From Megalopta genalis (lineage: Eukaryota > Arthropoda > Insecta > Hymenoptera > Halictidae), in NCBI RefSeq assembly GCF_051020955.1, contig NC_135015.1, forward strand, positions 9,807,616 to 9,871,615: DNA of 64,000 nucleotides, in the 5' to 3' direction. A program made the translations under genes and the position numbers. The notes beneath the pieces were generated by a model. That model was given only the letters and a program-made list of their open reading frames with translations, searched no databases and was not told the origin of the DNA. Each line of letters opens with the position of its first letter. Within the stretch, counting starts at the first letter, position 1. Below, piece by piece: positions 13,706 through 24,805 of this stretch.

Positions 13706-14965
13706 GTCATAATACATTAGAATTAACAGTAAAATTAATATATTCACAACCAGCGTTAATGGCTTTCGTAATTATATTATTTTATTTATTGTATTTAATT
13801 CAACGTATCCTTTTATAATATTTTCAAAGGAAAGATTTATATTCTCTAAATATCATGCTATATGTTACAATTTTATATAATGACCTCCATACAATTAATT
13901 TGACTAGCACTAGTAGCGTATTCTCTATAATATTCCCTTTTCTGCAAGAATGTATATTTGTAAAAATATCTTCAATTTTTTCGCATTAAATGCATTATTT
14001 GATCCTGTGGAAATAAAATCTGTCCTTTACATTGTCAATTAGCACAATTGTTGCTGTAGACTCTGCCGTGTTAACGATTGAATCTGTATTACTATGACGG
14101 TAACTTGAGTGAATAATCCATTTATATACCTTTCATGAAACGAAATTACTCTTCCTCGTCGCACAGTAACAACACTTATTGTATGCCCCTTTGATATTCA
14201 AAGACACATGGCCGCAAGCTTTTGAACGGCGGCGCTGCTTGGATTGAATTCTGAGGACCTACTTACAAACGACGTTCACATTTTAATGGCTCTTAATCCT
14301 GATGTTGCTCAGAAAGCCCTGCCATCAAAGTTTCCCTTCTTTTCTTCCATCGAGGACGCGTTCGGTTCGATTCGGGGACACTGAAGAATTCAACGTAGCC
14401 CGAGGAAACTCGGTCGTGCGCTGCGACACGTGAAACCGATCTGTACACAACGGTGACACGCAACCGACGACCGTAAAGCACGGCAATCGACGAGTCAAAA
14501 CGCAAGAAGGTTTGCCGTACACCCCCTTCTAATCGGTTTAACGCAGCCAATCGGTCGTCACTGTACACACGGAAACGTAAATACGAACCTGGCAAGAAAG
14601 GATCACCGAAACCGATGTCAAATAACTACGGGGCGTGAAACTGAAAAGAAGAAAGACAGGAGAGGAAACACAGAAATCGTCGTGTCTGTTTACAGTGGTT
14701 CGAAAACCGATGATCCATGGTGAAGACCAGATTTCTCAACTGTTTGGATTTCGTAGAATTTTTTATAATTTTTTGAATGATCGGCGTGAAAGTGGGAACT
14801 GCATTTAACAACACCCAAATCTAATATAATTGATAATTGTCGATTTTTATTGCCTAGATTTATGCTGTTAAGATCGACGTGTTGAATAATTTACTGTTAG
14901 TGCTAAATTAACTAAACTAATACTACTAAATTTAGTTGAATAAAATAAGATCGTTTTGCTGATTA
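13706..14965. other. non-coding stretch
   Basis: AT-rich to about 14.2 kb, then a GC-richer block to about 14.65 kb with overlapping short frames and no recognisable product. Confidence 0.45.
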
Positions 14966-15152
14966 CAGTAAATTTTCCCTAATTGACGCTTAGTGCAGAT
15001 ATAATTATTTGAACCTTGCGGTTCGTTCTTACAGTTGTTGACAATCGGTAACTATAAAAACGAGTCGCAAGGTTCGAATAATCGTATCTCCACTTCCCAA
15101 ATTGTCCATTGTTGTGCACAATCTGAGCGTCAATTAGGGAGAATTTACTATA
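14964..15152. mobile_element. palindromic MITE with AATTGACG ends, copy A
   Basis: A 185-bp element between TA dinucleotides. The ends are CAGTAAATTTTCCCTAATTG and its inverse (TCAATTAGGGAGAATTTACT). The interior is itself a long inverted repeat: the arm around TTGAACCTTGCGGTTCGTTC pairs with the arm around CGAGTCGCAAGGTTCGAATA, with TTGACAATCGGTAAC between them. The transcript could fold into one long hairpin. It has no coding capacity. A second copy lies at 29809-30014. The TA duplication suggests mobilisation by a Tc1/mariner-type transposase; that is inference. Confidence 0.75.
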
Positions 15153-16378
15153 TATGTAGATCAAACGATAATGACATGTATGTGAAAGAGAACCTCATTG
15201 GAATGTTTGACTTCAGATAAAGTGGAAGAAAGTTCAGTGCAGATGAAAATTATATCACTGAGCACACAGAACTGGCAAGATGTGTATAACTTAATTAAGA
15301 TACAATAAGAATCTATATATTGCCTGAAATTATATTTTCCCAAAAAAATATTTGTCCCGTAATTTTTGGTTAGGTTTAGCAGAGAATACATATGTACTTC
15401 TACTTCGTGTTAAATAATATTCTGAATTATTTGTAGCAGAGATAGGAACAATTTCAGCGATTACATCGATGTATGCAGCTATTCTACTAAAGTCGTTTTA
15501 CCGTCGGAACAAAGATTCAGCTGTGAAACCAGCATAATAGTCTTACTGGATTCCACGTCGAGGAATATTGCCTGCAGCTTCACGCCGAGCAGTTCAATAT
15601 TATGGGTATGTGCTCCAATATCTAGATTCTAGATCGATAAAACTCATTTTGCGGTTTACAGCTAAACATTTAAATATTTCTTCATTTATCCGATAATCGG
15701 ATAAAATTGTAATCCACTCTAATCGTTCAATCTACTTTTTAATCATACGCAGCGAAATTCCGAATTATTGTATTGATGTACAGATGTGTAAATGGATTAT
15801 TATTATTTTATTCAATACTTTACTACTGCAATATTTTTTACATTTAAATTATAAAGCAAAGTTTGGTGAGTTGACCATAAAATTTTATAAACTGCAAACA
15901 AAAGGCGTAAAAAGTTTACAACTTTTCGACGTTACATAAATTTTAAGGAATAGTAGCGCCGTTCTGACAAGTGTTTAAGTATTGCTATACATTGGAATAA
16001 TACTGCAGAAGGGACTGCAGTGTTATCATTGTGTTGAAGAATTCGATTCTTTATTGTTATTTCTAATTTTGATAAATACTGCGTCTTGAATCTTGTATAA
16101 CATATTTGTACTTTAAGAAATTTGTTCCTTCCGATTTGTGCAAAAGGAAGCATTTGCTGTACCAAAAGATTTCACTTTGACTTTCTGTAAATTTTATATA
16201 TTAAGACATTCTTTACTTATTGTAATCTGTCATTACCGTAAAGTACAATAAAGTTTATCATAATTAATTGAAGAACTTTGCACTTCTGATATACTAAACG
16301 TTTATATCCGCAAGAGATTGCAAAATACTAAGAGTTTCAGTTTATCATAAGTTTTACAATTATATAATTACATATAAT
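15153..16378. other. non-coding stretch
   Basis: AT-rich. No gene, RNA or repeat was recognised. Confidence 0.5.
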
Positions 16379-16566
16379 TAAACTACGGATTCTATGCATT
16401 TTTGACAAAAATGAGTAGATCAAGTACAAAATAAGAGAATCAAAATTGAAAGTTTTTAAAAATACTATTATATTCTTTTTAACTCAATAGAATGAAAGAA
16501 ATGTCTATGCAGGTTCTATGTATATCTTGTAAGCAATTTTTATTTTCCACACAAATCCATAGCCTA
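16379..16566. mobile_element. MITE, GACTGCGGAT family, copy 3
   Basis: A 184-bp element between TA dinucleotides. The left end is AACTACGGATTCTATGCAT followed by TTTTGACAAAAATGAGT. The right end is TTTTTATTTTCCACACAAAT then CCATAGCC before TA. The terminal bases are mutated, but length, TA flanks and inner TIR sequence agree with the other copies. Confidence 0.5.
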
Positions 16567-19500
16567 TTTATAAGCCATTAGAAAAAGCGTCTATATTTGC
16601 AATGATCATACAAAATAATAATGTCTTTCTTGAATAGTATTTATCGAACCATGAAGATATTTTTGACCAGTAAAAGATCATTTTTACGATCACTGTATGA
16701 TCGAAGTATTTAGTCAGACGCACGTTCGCACGTTCTTTCCTCGAGAAGGAGGAGGCCTGTTCGAAAAACCATCGGAAAATCTTCTTACTGGCAACTTAAT
16801 TCAGCAATAAATTTCCCTCCTTCGGTAGTCTCTAGCCTCTTACGAAAGATCTGATTCTCTTTCGAGAAACTTGCCTGTCATCTTGATTTACCGTGTACAC
16901 TTCCGCACCGCAGTTCGGTAGATCCGCGATCTATACAATCGCTTTCAGTACGAAGAATTTAAAAATTGTTCGAAGAGTATCAAGCTAAACGGATGAGGGG
17001 GATATTAACTTGTTTCGCGCCTTCGTAGAGTTTTTTAATATCTCCAAATCCGACCGAAGGATTAAAGCGTCAAACTTCATTAGAAGTTCCACGTAGAGAT
17101 AATGGTACAAGATGTTGAGCGTTCCTTTCGGGTGTATTCAATGACGTCAGACACAGACGGAAATCTCCTCGAATAATTGACAGCGAAAAGCTACGGACTT
17201 AGAAGCTTTCGTTGAACTCATTAATTCTCATTAAGACGATTTATGCGAGAAGTTGTCCAACTGAAATTGACTAGCAACCTTTTGTTATATAGTTTCTCGC
17301 TAGGAATTGGATAAAATAATTTTTTTCTAATCTGTAGCACTGCATTGCTGATGATAATTGTATATACCTCGAAAACAGCTCTGTTTTAAGATAACAAAGA
17401 TTTATTTACACAAATATTTCATAAATTGGAACCTGACTGATTATACTACTTATACTAATCATAGCAATCTATTTTCAAAAATTTTCCAAAACTTTATTTT
17501 GCATTCTATAAATATCGTATTTTATGAAATATATGTATAAATGTATGTTGCAACACACAGTCAGTCATAAAAATCAATATACTGATTTTTCAACGTTTGA
17601 TTTAAAGCAAGAATTTTATACCTTTAATTCAAACTGGTCATATATAAAAAAATGAGACAACATATTCGTTCATCGGAAAATATTAATAAACCAGTAACAT
17701 GAGAAGTCATGTTTACTGTACAGCCAGGAATACGGAAAATAATCAGACTGTTGATTATATCACAAACAGAAATGCAAATTTAATACGAGGATTACACGAT
17801 TTTCGAGCATAAATTTATTAACGGAAATGAATCTTTTAACATTATTAATTTACGAGAAAAGGAGGTAAATTTTTAATTTTTACTACCATGGGTTGAACAT
17901 TCATATGATTGAATTTATAAAAGATTCTCGGTAAAAATTCTTTCATTTTCGTTTAGCACTTCATTTGTTATTGATGACAACGACTCCGCTCAACTATTGA
18001 AGGACATATATCTACATACATACATACATGTCTGCTGTGTGGCAATCGAAACGTTAAAAAAAGAAAAAGACCTCTACATGTGTGATTACAATTTCTTGAA
18101 ACGAACGCATATAATCCTCAAAATAATATGAAACAAAAAGATTTTATTTTAAGAAATCTTTTCATTAATCATTTAACATAGTCCGATCGGTACTTTTATC
18201 TTGCGGAAATATCAAAGCAAAATGTCATTATAAACCAGTTGCAAAGCTGATAATCAGAGCACCATATAATGTCCAAGAAGAATTTCACTATTATCTCAAA
18301 TAATTACAAAAACAAAATTATATGAAAATAAGAAATAACTATTTGAAATCAATTATTTAGGACCATTATTTTTACTGCTCATATTGAACAATGAAACTGA
18401 AAATAATATCGATCCGTTTGAAATAATAGCAATTTCAAATAATAAATTATTTCGTAATTTTTTCATTTCAAATATAACAAAAGAAGTAATCCGCAAAATA
18501 AATAATATACAATATAAAGACTTTATTTTATGAAATCCTTATATCAATTTGGATTGTATCCTGATTCATTTAACATAGTCATTATATCAATATGGAGGCT
18601 GAATAACATGTTATTTGAAAGAATACTTCAAATAATGTCGTTTCAAATGTGCTCAGCCATGGCAGCAGCCATTCTAGAATTGTTAATAGTTCGGGTAGCT
18701 GCACCGTGCTTGTTTTCCTGTGCAACGTTTCGCCGGACAAAGTCGCGGATGGTCGGAGGGGGGTGGTTGGCACAAGTCGTGCTCCACGACGTATGTTTGT
18801 AATGTATATTTGGCAGCGGCCGATCTGCATAACAAGAAGAGCGAGGCACTTTGCGTGGCGTTAACGGTTCACTTGCCAGCTCGAGTCGTCGAATCGGACG
18901 ACAAACAAGCCGGGCCGTGCCCGATTCGTAAACACATGAAACGACGTAACAATGCTATTAGGCGGAAGGTAGGCCATTGGTGGACCGGGCCACCATTAAT
19001 TAAGTGCGCTGCACCGCTTCGCTGGAGCACGTCCCAGCGAAAAGAAGAACGAACCCCCTTTGGCCGGAGGAGCCCGCCTCGTGCTAATTCATTCCGTCGG
19101 TATTCGGCATGATTTACGAGTGCCACTCACACGCGATGCGGAAGAATTCAAGCCGTGGATCTCGGTATCGGTAAAACGGATTCCACCTGGGCTGCCATCG
19201 ACATTTCCTAAACGGAACTCGGTACCTGCGGTATTAATTGAGTCGCTCCTAAGAATTCTTTGTAATAAGTCGGACGGAACGTCGTCCGATCGTTGTGTAT
19301 AAGCTCTTCATGATGTAATCGGGGACAGGAATTAATCGTGCTTTAACCCCTTGCCTTATAATTTATTTCCAAAGAAACCGGCCTGGGCAGTCAATTTAAT
19401 TTATCACAAAATGAAACTAAAATATTCCTGCTTTTATTTAGTATATTCATATAAATGCGGATACTCTTTCGTTTGTGATAAGACAGGTTAACAAAGTAAT

Positions 19501-21649
19501 GCTAATATTAAATAAAAATTGGAAAGATCCTCTTTTAAGTTACAATGAAATCAAGAAAAATATTCTTAACATGATTGAAATAATTGTCAAAACGAGATTT
19601 TTTAATATTGTTTATTTTCCACTAATTCATTGTAAGTGTAATGACACAATTTTAAGAATATCTATTTTTAACAATTCTTTTTACCAAATTCATATGGTTT
19701 TTAAACATTTAAATATGCGGCGATGATTTCTAGTTATTTAGGATGCTGTAACAATAATAAACAAATTCTACGGATCTGTGTCTTGCATGGAGTACGATAT
19801 TTCAATGCCTCAATTATTTGATACTACAATGCAAGCAACGATAGTTAAGTAGATTGAAAAAATACAAAGCCTGGCCTGCAGTTTTCGGTGCTTTCGAGCT
19901 AAAAGCGCAGGCTAGTTAAACAATCTAATTACCCTGTGAAGTTGAATTGACAGCATTCTTTCTGCCAAATAGAACAAAACTTCTCTCTATTTCAATTTAA
20001 GAACAAAGACTGGTGGCATTACGCTCCTTTAAGGCTACCCTTCGACCTCTCAAACGCAAGAAAATAGGTCGGCTCTGTGCCGCTTTGCGGAATCCCGGTT
20101 TAGCCACACGATAAGCTATCAGCGGCTATGCAATCTACGAAGACAGTATCGTGAAGACAGAGAAAGCATACACGAGGAAGTGCGCCAAGTGTCTCGTTAT
20201 CAGTGACAAAGGAGCGATTTCGTCGGAAAGGAAATCGTTAAATCTTCGTGTTAGAAAGAGGTCGGGATGCGGGCTCTATAAGGGCGATGAGACATTTAAT
20301 GATTGCCTGATGCTAACAACAATTAAAAATTCAAAGGAGAGAAGGAATCTGGAAGTGATTGATCGGAGAACGCCGGATATTAGCGACACGAAAAAAGTAT
20401 CCACATTTAAAAGACATCGAGTATTTTAAAGTACCGAGAGTTCTAGGGACTCTTCGAGACGAAAACCGCCGCACGACCGTAATTACAAGGGTCATTTTAG
20501 TCGTTGGATTCACATCCCTAGTGGGAGCTCTTACAACGTAATGAATTCTTAAAATATCCGAACGTTCGTCGTTGGGAATTTAAAAGTCAAGTGTTACGTT
20601 TAATGTGGAAAGTTTTTAAAATTCTCTGCAACTCGGAACTTATTTTTTTATGCTGTTATTCTTCAACATCTGTGCAACGTAGTTCATGTAGCTGGACAGA
20701 ATATTCGCATTTCCATCTTGTGAATGTATACATTTTGTAAAATACTATCTACTCACTGTAGAACGTTCGAAATTCAGTAAAGTTGTACGAACTGAAACTT
20801 GTACCAACTAGTTGCGACTAACTGTTTGACTAGCTACTTTCAGACGTGCGGAGTCGGCGGATCGAGGATCAATTAATCATGACGGTTGGTAGCTAAAACG
20901 CCAGCTAAAACAATCGCATGGGCGTTGCCCTGGACAATAAATCATTCATGGCACCTTCTGCAAATTCCACTCTCGCCTGATCTAAAGAGTACATGATTAA
21001 TAAACATTACCAGTCAGATTCAGTTCTACAGTCTCGCAGGACGTTGGGCATAATATCGCGTGCAATCACTATAAGTAAATTAGAAACGCTTATATTTCGT
21101 CAGTTCTCCAGAAACTATTGGAATCTTTGAAGAAGACTCTAAGGATTTTCTACAGGATTATCTCAAAAGACCTCAGGGCCATTGGAGAGATCTTTCCGAT
21201 TAAAATAATTAATTTGAAACTAGTATTGATTTTAGGGATCCTTGAGGATGTCATTTCAAGAAAATTCAAGGAATCTCTGGTGGATTTCCAAGGATTTCCA
21301 GAAGTTTTTGAAACGACCTCATCAGAGGACTTTGCCCCGAGCACCAAGAGGACTTTTCCAAGCCCTTATCCAGGAAGATGGTAGGGAGTGACTAAATGAG
21401 TCCTGCTGTCCCCTGGACTCGAAACCTTGGGAATTCTCCGAATTTTCGGGAATTCGACGCGTACGAAATTCTAGCCTTGACTGTACTATTCGCGTAACTG
21501 TATTAATTGAGCTTCATCAAATGTGGAAGTGTTGTCAAATTTAAATATGAATTATATGTGGATTATACATACAGTGAGTCATCAAATCATTAGAGTCAGA
21601 ATGTCAATAATATATTCCTTTGATCATGTGACGGATGATGTTCACCAGA
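16567..21649. other. non-coding stretch
   Basis: No supported gene in 5 kb. GC-richer pieces lie at about 16.7-17.2, 18.65-19.3 and 20.0-20.5 kb. The block at 18.7-19.1 kb has a 130-codon frame overlapped by frames on both strands. It shows no domain, and I regard it as a composition effect. A short ACATAC repeat is at about 18015-18030. Confidence 0.4.
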
Positions 21650-21911
21650 GATGAGCAAAAAGGAATTTGATTAATGATTGACAATTATAACTCGTTAGTT
21701 ATTATAACTAATTTATAATAATTGGGCCAAAAGTAATCTAATTAATAATAAACGATTATAACTTGTTAGTTCCTATACATTATCATAAATTAGTTATAAA
21801 ATTATTATAAATTATTATAAATTAGTAATAAAATTATTATAAACTATTATAAATTAATTGCAATAACTTATAAGTTATAATCGCTAATCATTAATGAGAT
21901 TATTTTTTACC
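21650..21911. repeat. AT-rich inverted repeat, MITE-like
   Basis: The left part (about 21725-21770) has AATCTAATTAATAATAAACG then ATTATAACTTGTTAGTT. It is matched in inverse by the right part (about 21858-21911) with AACTTATAAGTTATAATCGC then TAATCATTAATGAGATTAT. A further related left unit starts near 21658. Between them are repeats of ATTATAAATT. It is probably an old palindromic element or low-complexity expansion; the ends cannot be fixed. Confidence 0.5.
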
Positions 21912-22935
21912 GAACTCTGTCGTCCACAGAATGTACATTTGTAATTTAAAAACATGTATACTTCAAACAAATGCATTTATGGCTCAGTTTTCTTATACTG
22001 AATCTTCTAATCGGCGAATGAAATTTGTCTCTCACTTCAATTTTATATTCATATTTTACTGTTTACGAATTATCACACCTGTTAACCAATGTAAATGATC
22101 ATCGTGTAATTGTTGTTCCCGTAATGGTATGTACCGAGCAATTATTCGCGAATGAAAAATTCAACAGCTCTCAACCTTGAACGCTTTATTTAATTTCCCG
22201 TTGAATTGTTTCTCGTTCTAATTTAACAGCGTCGCATTTTTAAACAGAACGGGTGAAATGAAGTATCTCGTAGCGGGTATTTGCAATTTAAAGTTTAATT
22301 AATCTTCGAAAATAGTGTTCGCAATGTGTCCGCGTTGCCGGACGCGGTTTCGCTTGGAACTGGCACCGTAATTTTATTCCACGCGGAAATTTGTTTTCCA
22401 TTTAGAAAGTCCTCGCGCGGACAATAAGCGCTAACCAATCCGCGCGGTTCTATATTTCTCGCTGTCAACGAACACAGAAATTCTATATCTCCCGTTGTCA
22501 GCGTACACAGAAATTCTGTGAACCGCTGTCACAAAAAGCGTCATTATTTTGAATTTATCTGCTTGATCATCGTCGCGACGCGTCGTCGTGAATATTGGAA
22601 AGAGTACGGGCAAAGTAGAGAGGAACCGTAATTCCATTACCGTCGTTGCATGGAAGCCTTTCTATTTTCAAGAATATGAATTCGTCAGAGCATGCCGAAC
22701 TAATTAAATTATCTTCTCGTCTATGAAAAAGAAATTCCGTTAATATAAAAATCAATAGGACTGCTGGAAGTCTGATGATAAGTGGAAATTGTAATCTGTA
22801 ATTGTAACTGTAATCGTAATCAGTAACTTTCCTATCTGTAACTTTAAACAAATATTTTGATGTCAAGAAAAGTCCTGTCGATCTTTATAATTTAATACAC
22901 GCAAGAAAATCAAATATATTATTTTTCGAACTTAG
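21912..22935. other. non-coding stretch
   Basis: AT-rich with a GC-richer part at 22.3-22.6 kb. That part contains a short direct repeat of about 34 bp (22455-22525) sharing ACACAGAAATTCT. No gene was recognised. Confidence 0.45.
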
Positions 22936-23495
22936 TACAGGGTTCCCCGGAAAGGATCATCCGATTTCAAAAATTTATATTTTAAAAAATTACACACAGA
23001 AAATTATAATTCAAACACGAATATAACGGGAAAATGTGTGAGTTTTTGTTTACAAGTGTTCAATATGACTTCCTTTCGTTATACGTATGATATCATTGTG
23101 ATATGAAAGTTCTTGCCAAACACAGTGTAATGTATCTCTGGTAATTGTTTGTACAGCATCACAAATGCGTTTTTTCAGTTCATTTACACTTGTAGGTAAA
23201 GGTGGTACAAAAACAAGATCCTTCACAAATCCCCAAAGGAAGAAGTCGCATGGGGTTAGGTCGGGTGATCTCGGAGGCCAACTGTGTAGAACCATATTAT
23301 CGGATGAACTGCGACCAATCTAACGGTTTGGTAGTTCCGTGTTAAGAAAATTCCGAACCTCCAAGTGCCAATGGGGTAAACAGTAAAACTCGCACATTTT
23401 CCCGTTATATTCGTGTTTGAATTATAATTTTCTGTGTGTAATTTTTTAAAATATAAATTTTTGAAATCGGATGATTCTTTCCGGGGAACTCTGTA
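22936..23495 (-). mobile_element. deleted Tc1/mariner-like element with 109-bp TIRs
   Basis: A 556-bp element lies between TA dinucleotides. The 109-bp terminal inverted repeats (22938-23046 and 23385-23493) differ at only a few positions; the outer ends read CAGGGTTCCCCGGAAAGGAT and CAGAGTTCCCCGGAAAGAAT. The interior carries only the last ~109 codons of a transposase on the minus strand. Most of the gene, including the first catalytic Asp region, is missing, so this copy cannot make its own transposase but kept both ends for mobilisation in trans. The near-identity of the two TIRs suggests it is not very old. Confidence 0.85.
23050..23376 (-). pseudogene. Tc1/mariner-like transposase, C-terminal remnant
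   Basis: Read on the minus strand, this starts with PHWHLEVRNFLN and continues to WPPRSPDLTPCDFFLWG, then VPPLPTSVNELKKRI, and ends near TKGSHIEHL at a stop beside the inverted repeat. The pattern (W/S-PDL-P-DFFLWG and the leucine-rich tail) is familiar from the C-terminal part of DDE transposases of the IS630/Tc1/mariner superfamily found in many insects. A TAG stop at 23320-23322 replaces what is probably a Trp codon and interrupts the frame. The 81-codon frame starting at 23295 is only its 3' part. It is non-functional as a transposase because the N-terminal DNA-binding region and the first acidic residues are absent. Confidence 0.8.
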
Positions 23496-24233
23496 CTATT
23501 TATCTATTCAAGATAAACCAATTTCACTTCTAGAATTAAATAACAATCAAATTTTTTCCATCTATATAAAGCGTCACTCAATAAGAAGTAAATTATTATA
23601 AATCACGTTTAAAATTGCAAGATACTTTAGCGAACAGAGAGACTAGACAATTTCTGAATATTACGCGGTTCCTCGACAAACAGCGCCATTACTCAACTTC
23701 CTCGCCAGTGAATTTATTGGCGGTTAGAAAAAGAAGGTACATTTGTATTATTGCCACATTTATATGTTAAACCCGGTGCTGCGAGAAGGCTAATTAACGT
23801 TCGTTCCATGGATCGCGCGTCTCTGCGCGTCGAGCGGGATTAATGCCGCGATTGGTCTCGCCAGCAAATAAAATTAGCATAGACATAAGTGGGCACGATT
23901 TTTTATAGCCGGTTAACGCGTCGCCCCGGACCGGTGCTCATTGCCCCGCTATTATGTCACCGTCCGGGGTGGGACATTAATTCGAAGCCGAAGGGCGGCT
24001 AATGTTATGCAAATTCCTCATTAGTGGATCCGTACTTGAAACGGCCAGTGACAGACGTGCCAGACGACACGGACATTGTCGTTCGCCATCCGTCTAATTG
24101 ATCTTCAACCGTCAACAATTTTCGTCGCCGCGAATAATTACGACCGACGCGACGTGTGCGCGACACAATGCTTTCGTTAATTCCAGACGACGTTTGTCCA
24201 TTTCGTTTCCGACGTCTCATAATGTTGGGATGT
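23496..24233. other. non-coding, possible cis-regulatory block
   Basis: 23.5-23.75 kb is AT-rich. From 23.76 to 24.2 kb the sequence is GC-richer and mixes CpG-rich segments with homeodomain-type cores (TTAATTCG, GCTAATTAAC) and an octamer, ATGCAAAT, at about 24006-24013. This composition is typical of insect enhancers, but nothing proves it here. No gene seen. Confidence 0.3.
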
Positions 24234-24805
24234 TTAACACTTTTACTGCTTTGTCGATTATGTATTGGTGACAGTTTAGCAAGTTTGGTACACAATTTTT
24301 AATGTGATGTATTAAATAAATCAAAATTGCTTTGTATATTACAAGATTGAAGAGTGTTACAGATATAATTTCATAATAATTTTTGTTCTCTGTGTTGTTA
24401 CAATATGAAATATGCTGTCCTGATTTTGTGTGATTTTTATAGAAATTCCTGTGGCAATCAACGTGTTAAGCATAGTCGTCACGCGACTAGGTCGACCACC
24501 AATAGCAGTGGGGCAGCTAGTAAGAAGAGGAATATAAACACAAAGGTGCATCCTTGTGTCGCGTGAGGGCTATACTTAACCGTTGACCGCCACAGGAATT
24601 TCCATAAAAATCACACAAAATCAGGACAGCATATTTCATATTGTAACAATACAGAGGACAAGAATTATTATAAAATTATATCTGTAACACTCTTCAATTT
24701 TGTATTGTACAAAACAATTTTGATTTATTTAATACATCATACTAAAAATTGAGTACCAAGTTTGATAAACTGTCACTAATACATGACCACCGTGACAGTG
24801 AGTCA
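24234..24805. mobile_element. large inverted repeat of two TTAA-bounded MITE-like copies
   Basis: A left arm (24260-24487) and right arm (24558-24784) of about 228 bp are inverted copies at roughly 85-90% identity, separated by a 70-bp loop. Within them, a left unit runs from TTAACACTTTTACTGC (24234) to GCAATCAACGTGTTAA (24469). A right unit starts at TTAACCGTTGACCGCCAC (24576). TTAA ends are typical of piggyBac-type elements, so these may be two head-to-head MITEs. However, the short spacer flanks (GTCACGCGAC and GTCGCGTGA) are also inverted, which favours one inverted duplication. No coding capacity. A transcript would form a long hairpin. Confidence 0.7.

Noticed and set aside
18720..19126. 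Open frames of 85-130 codons on both strands
   Set aside because: Mutually overlapping frames in a GC-rich block, with no motif recognised.
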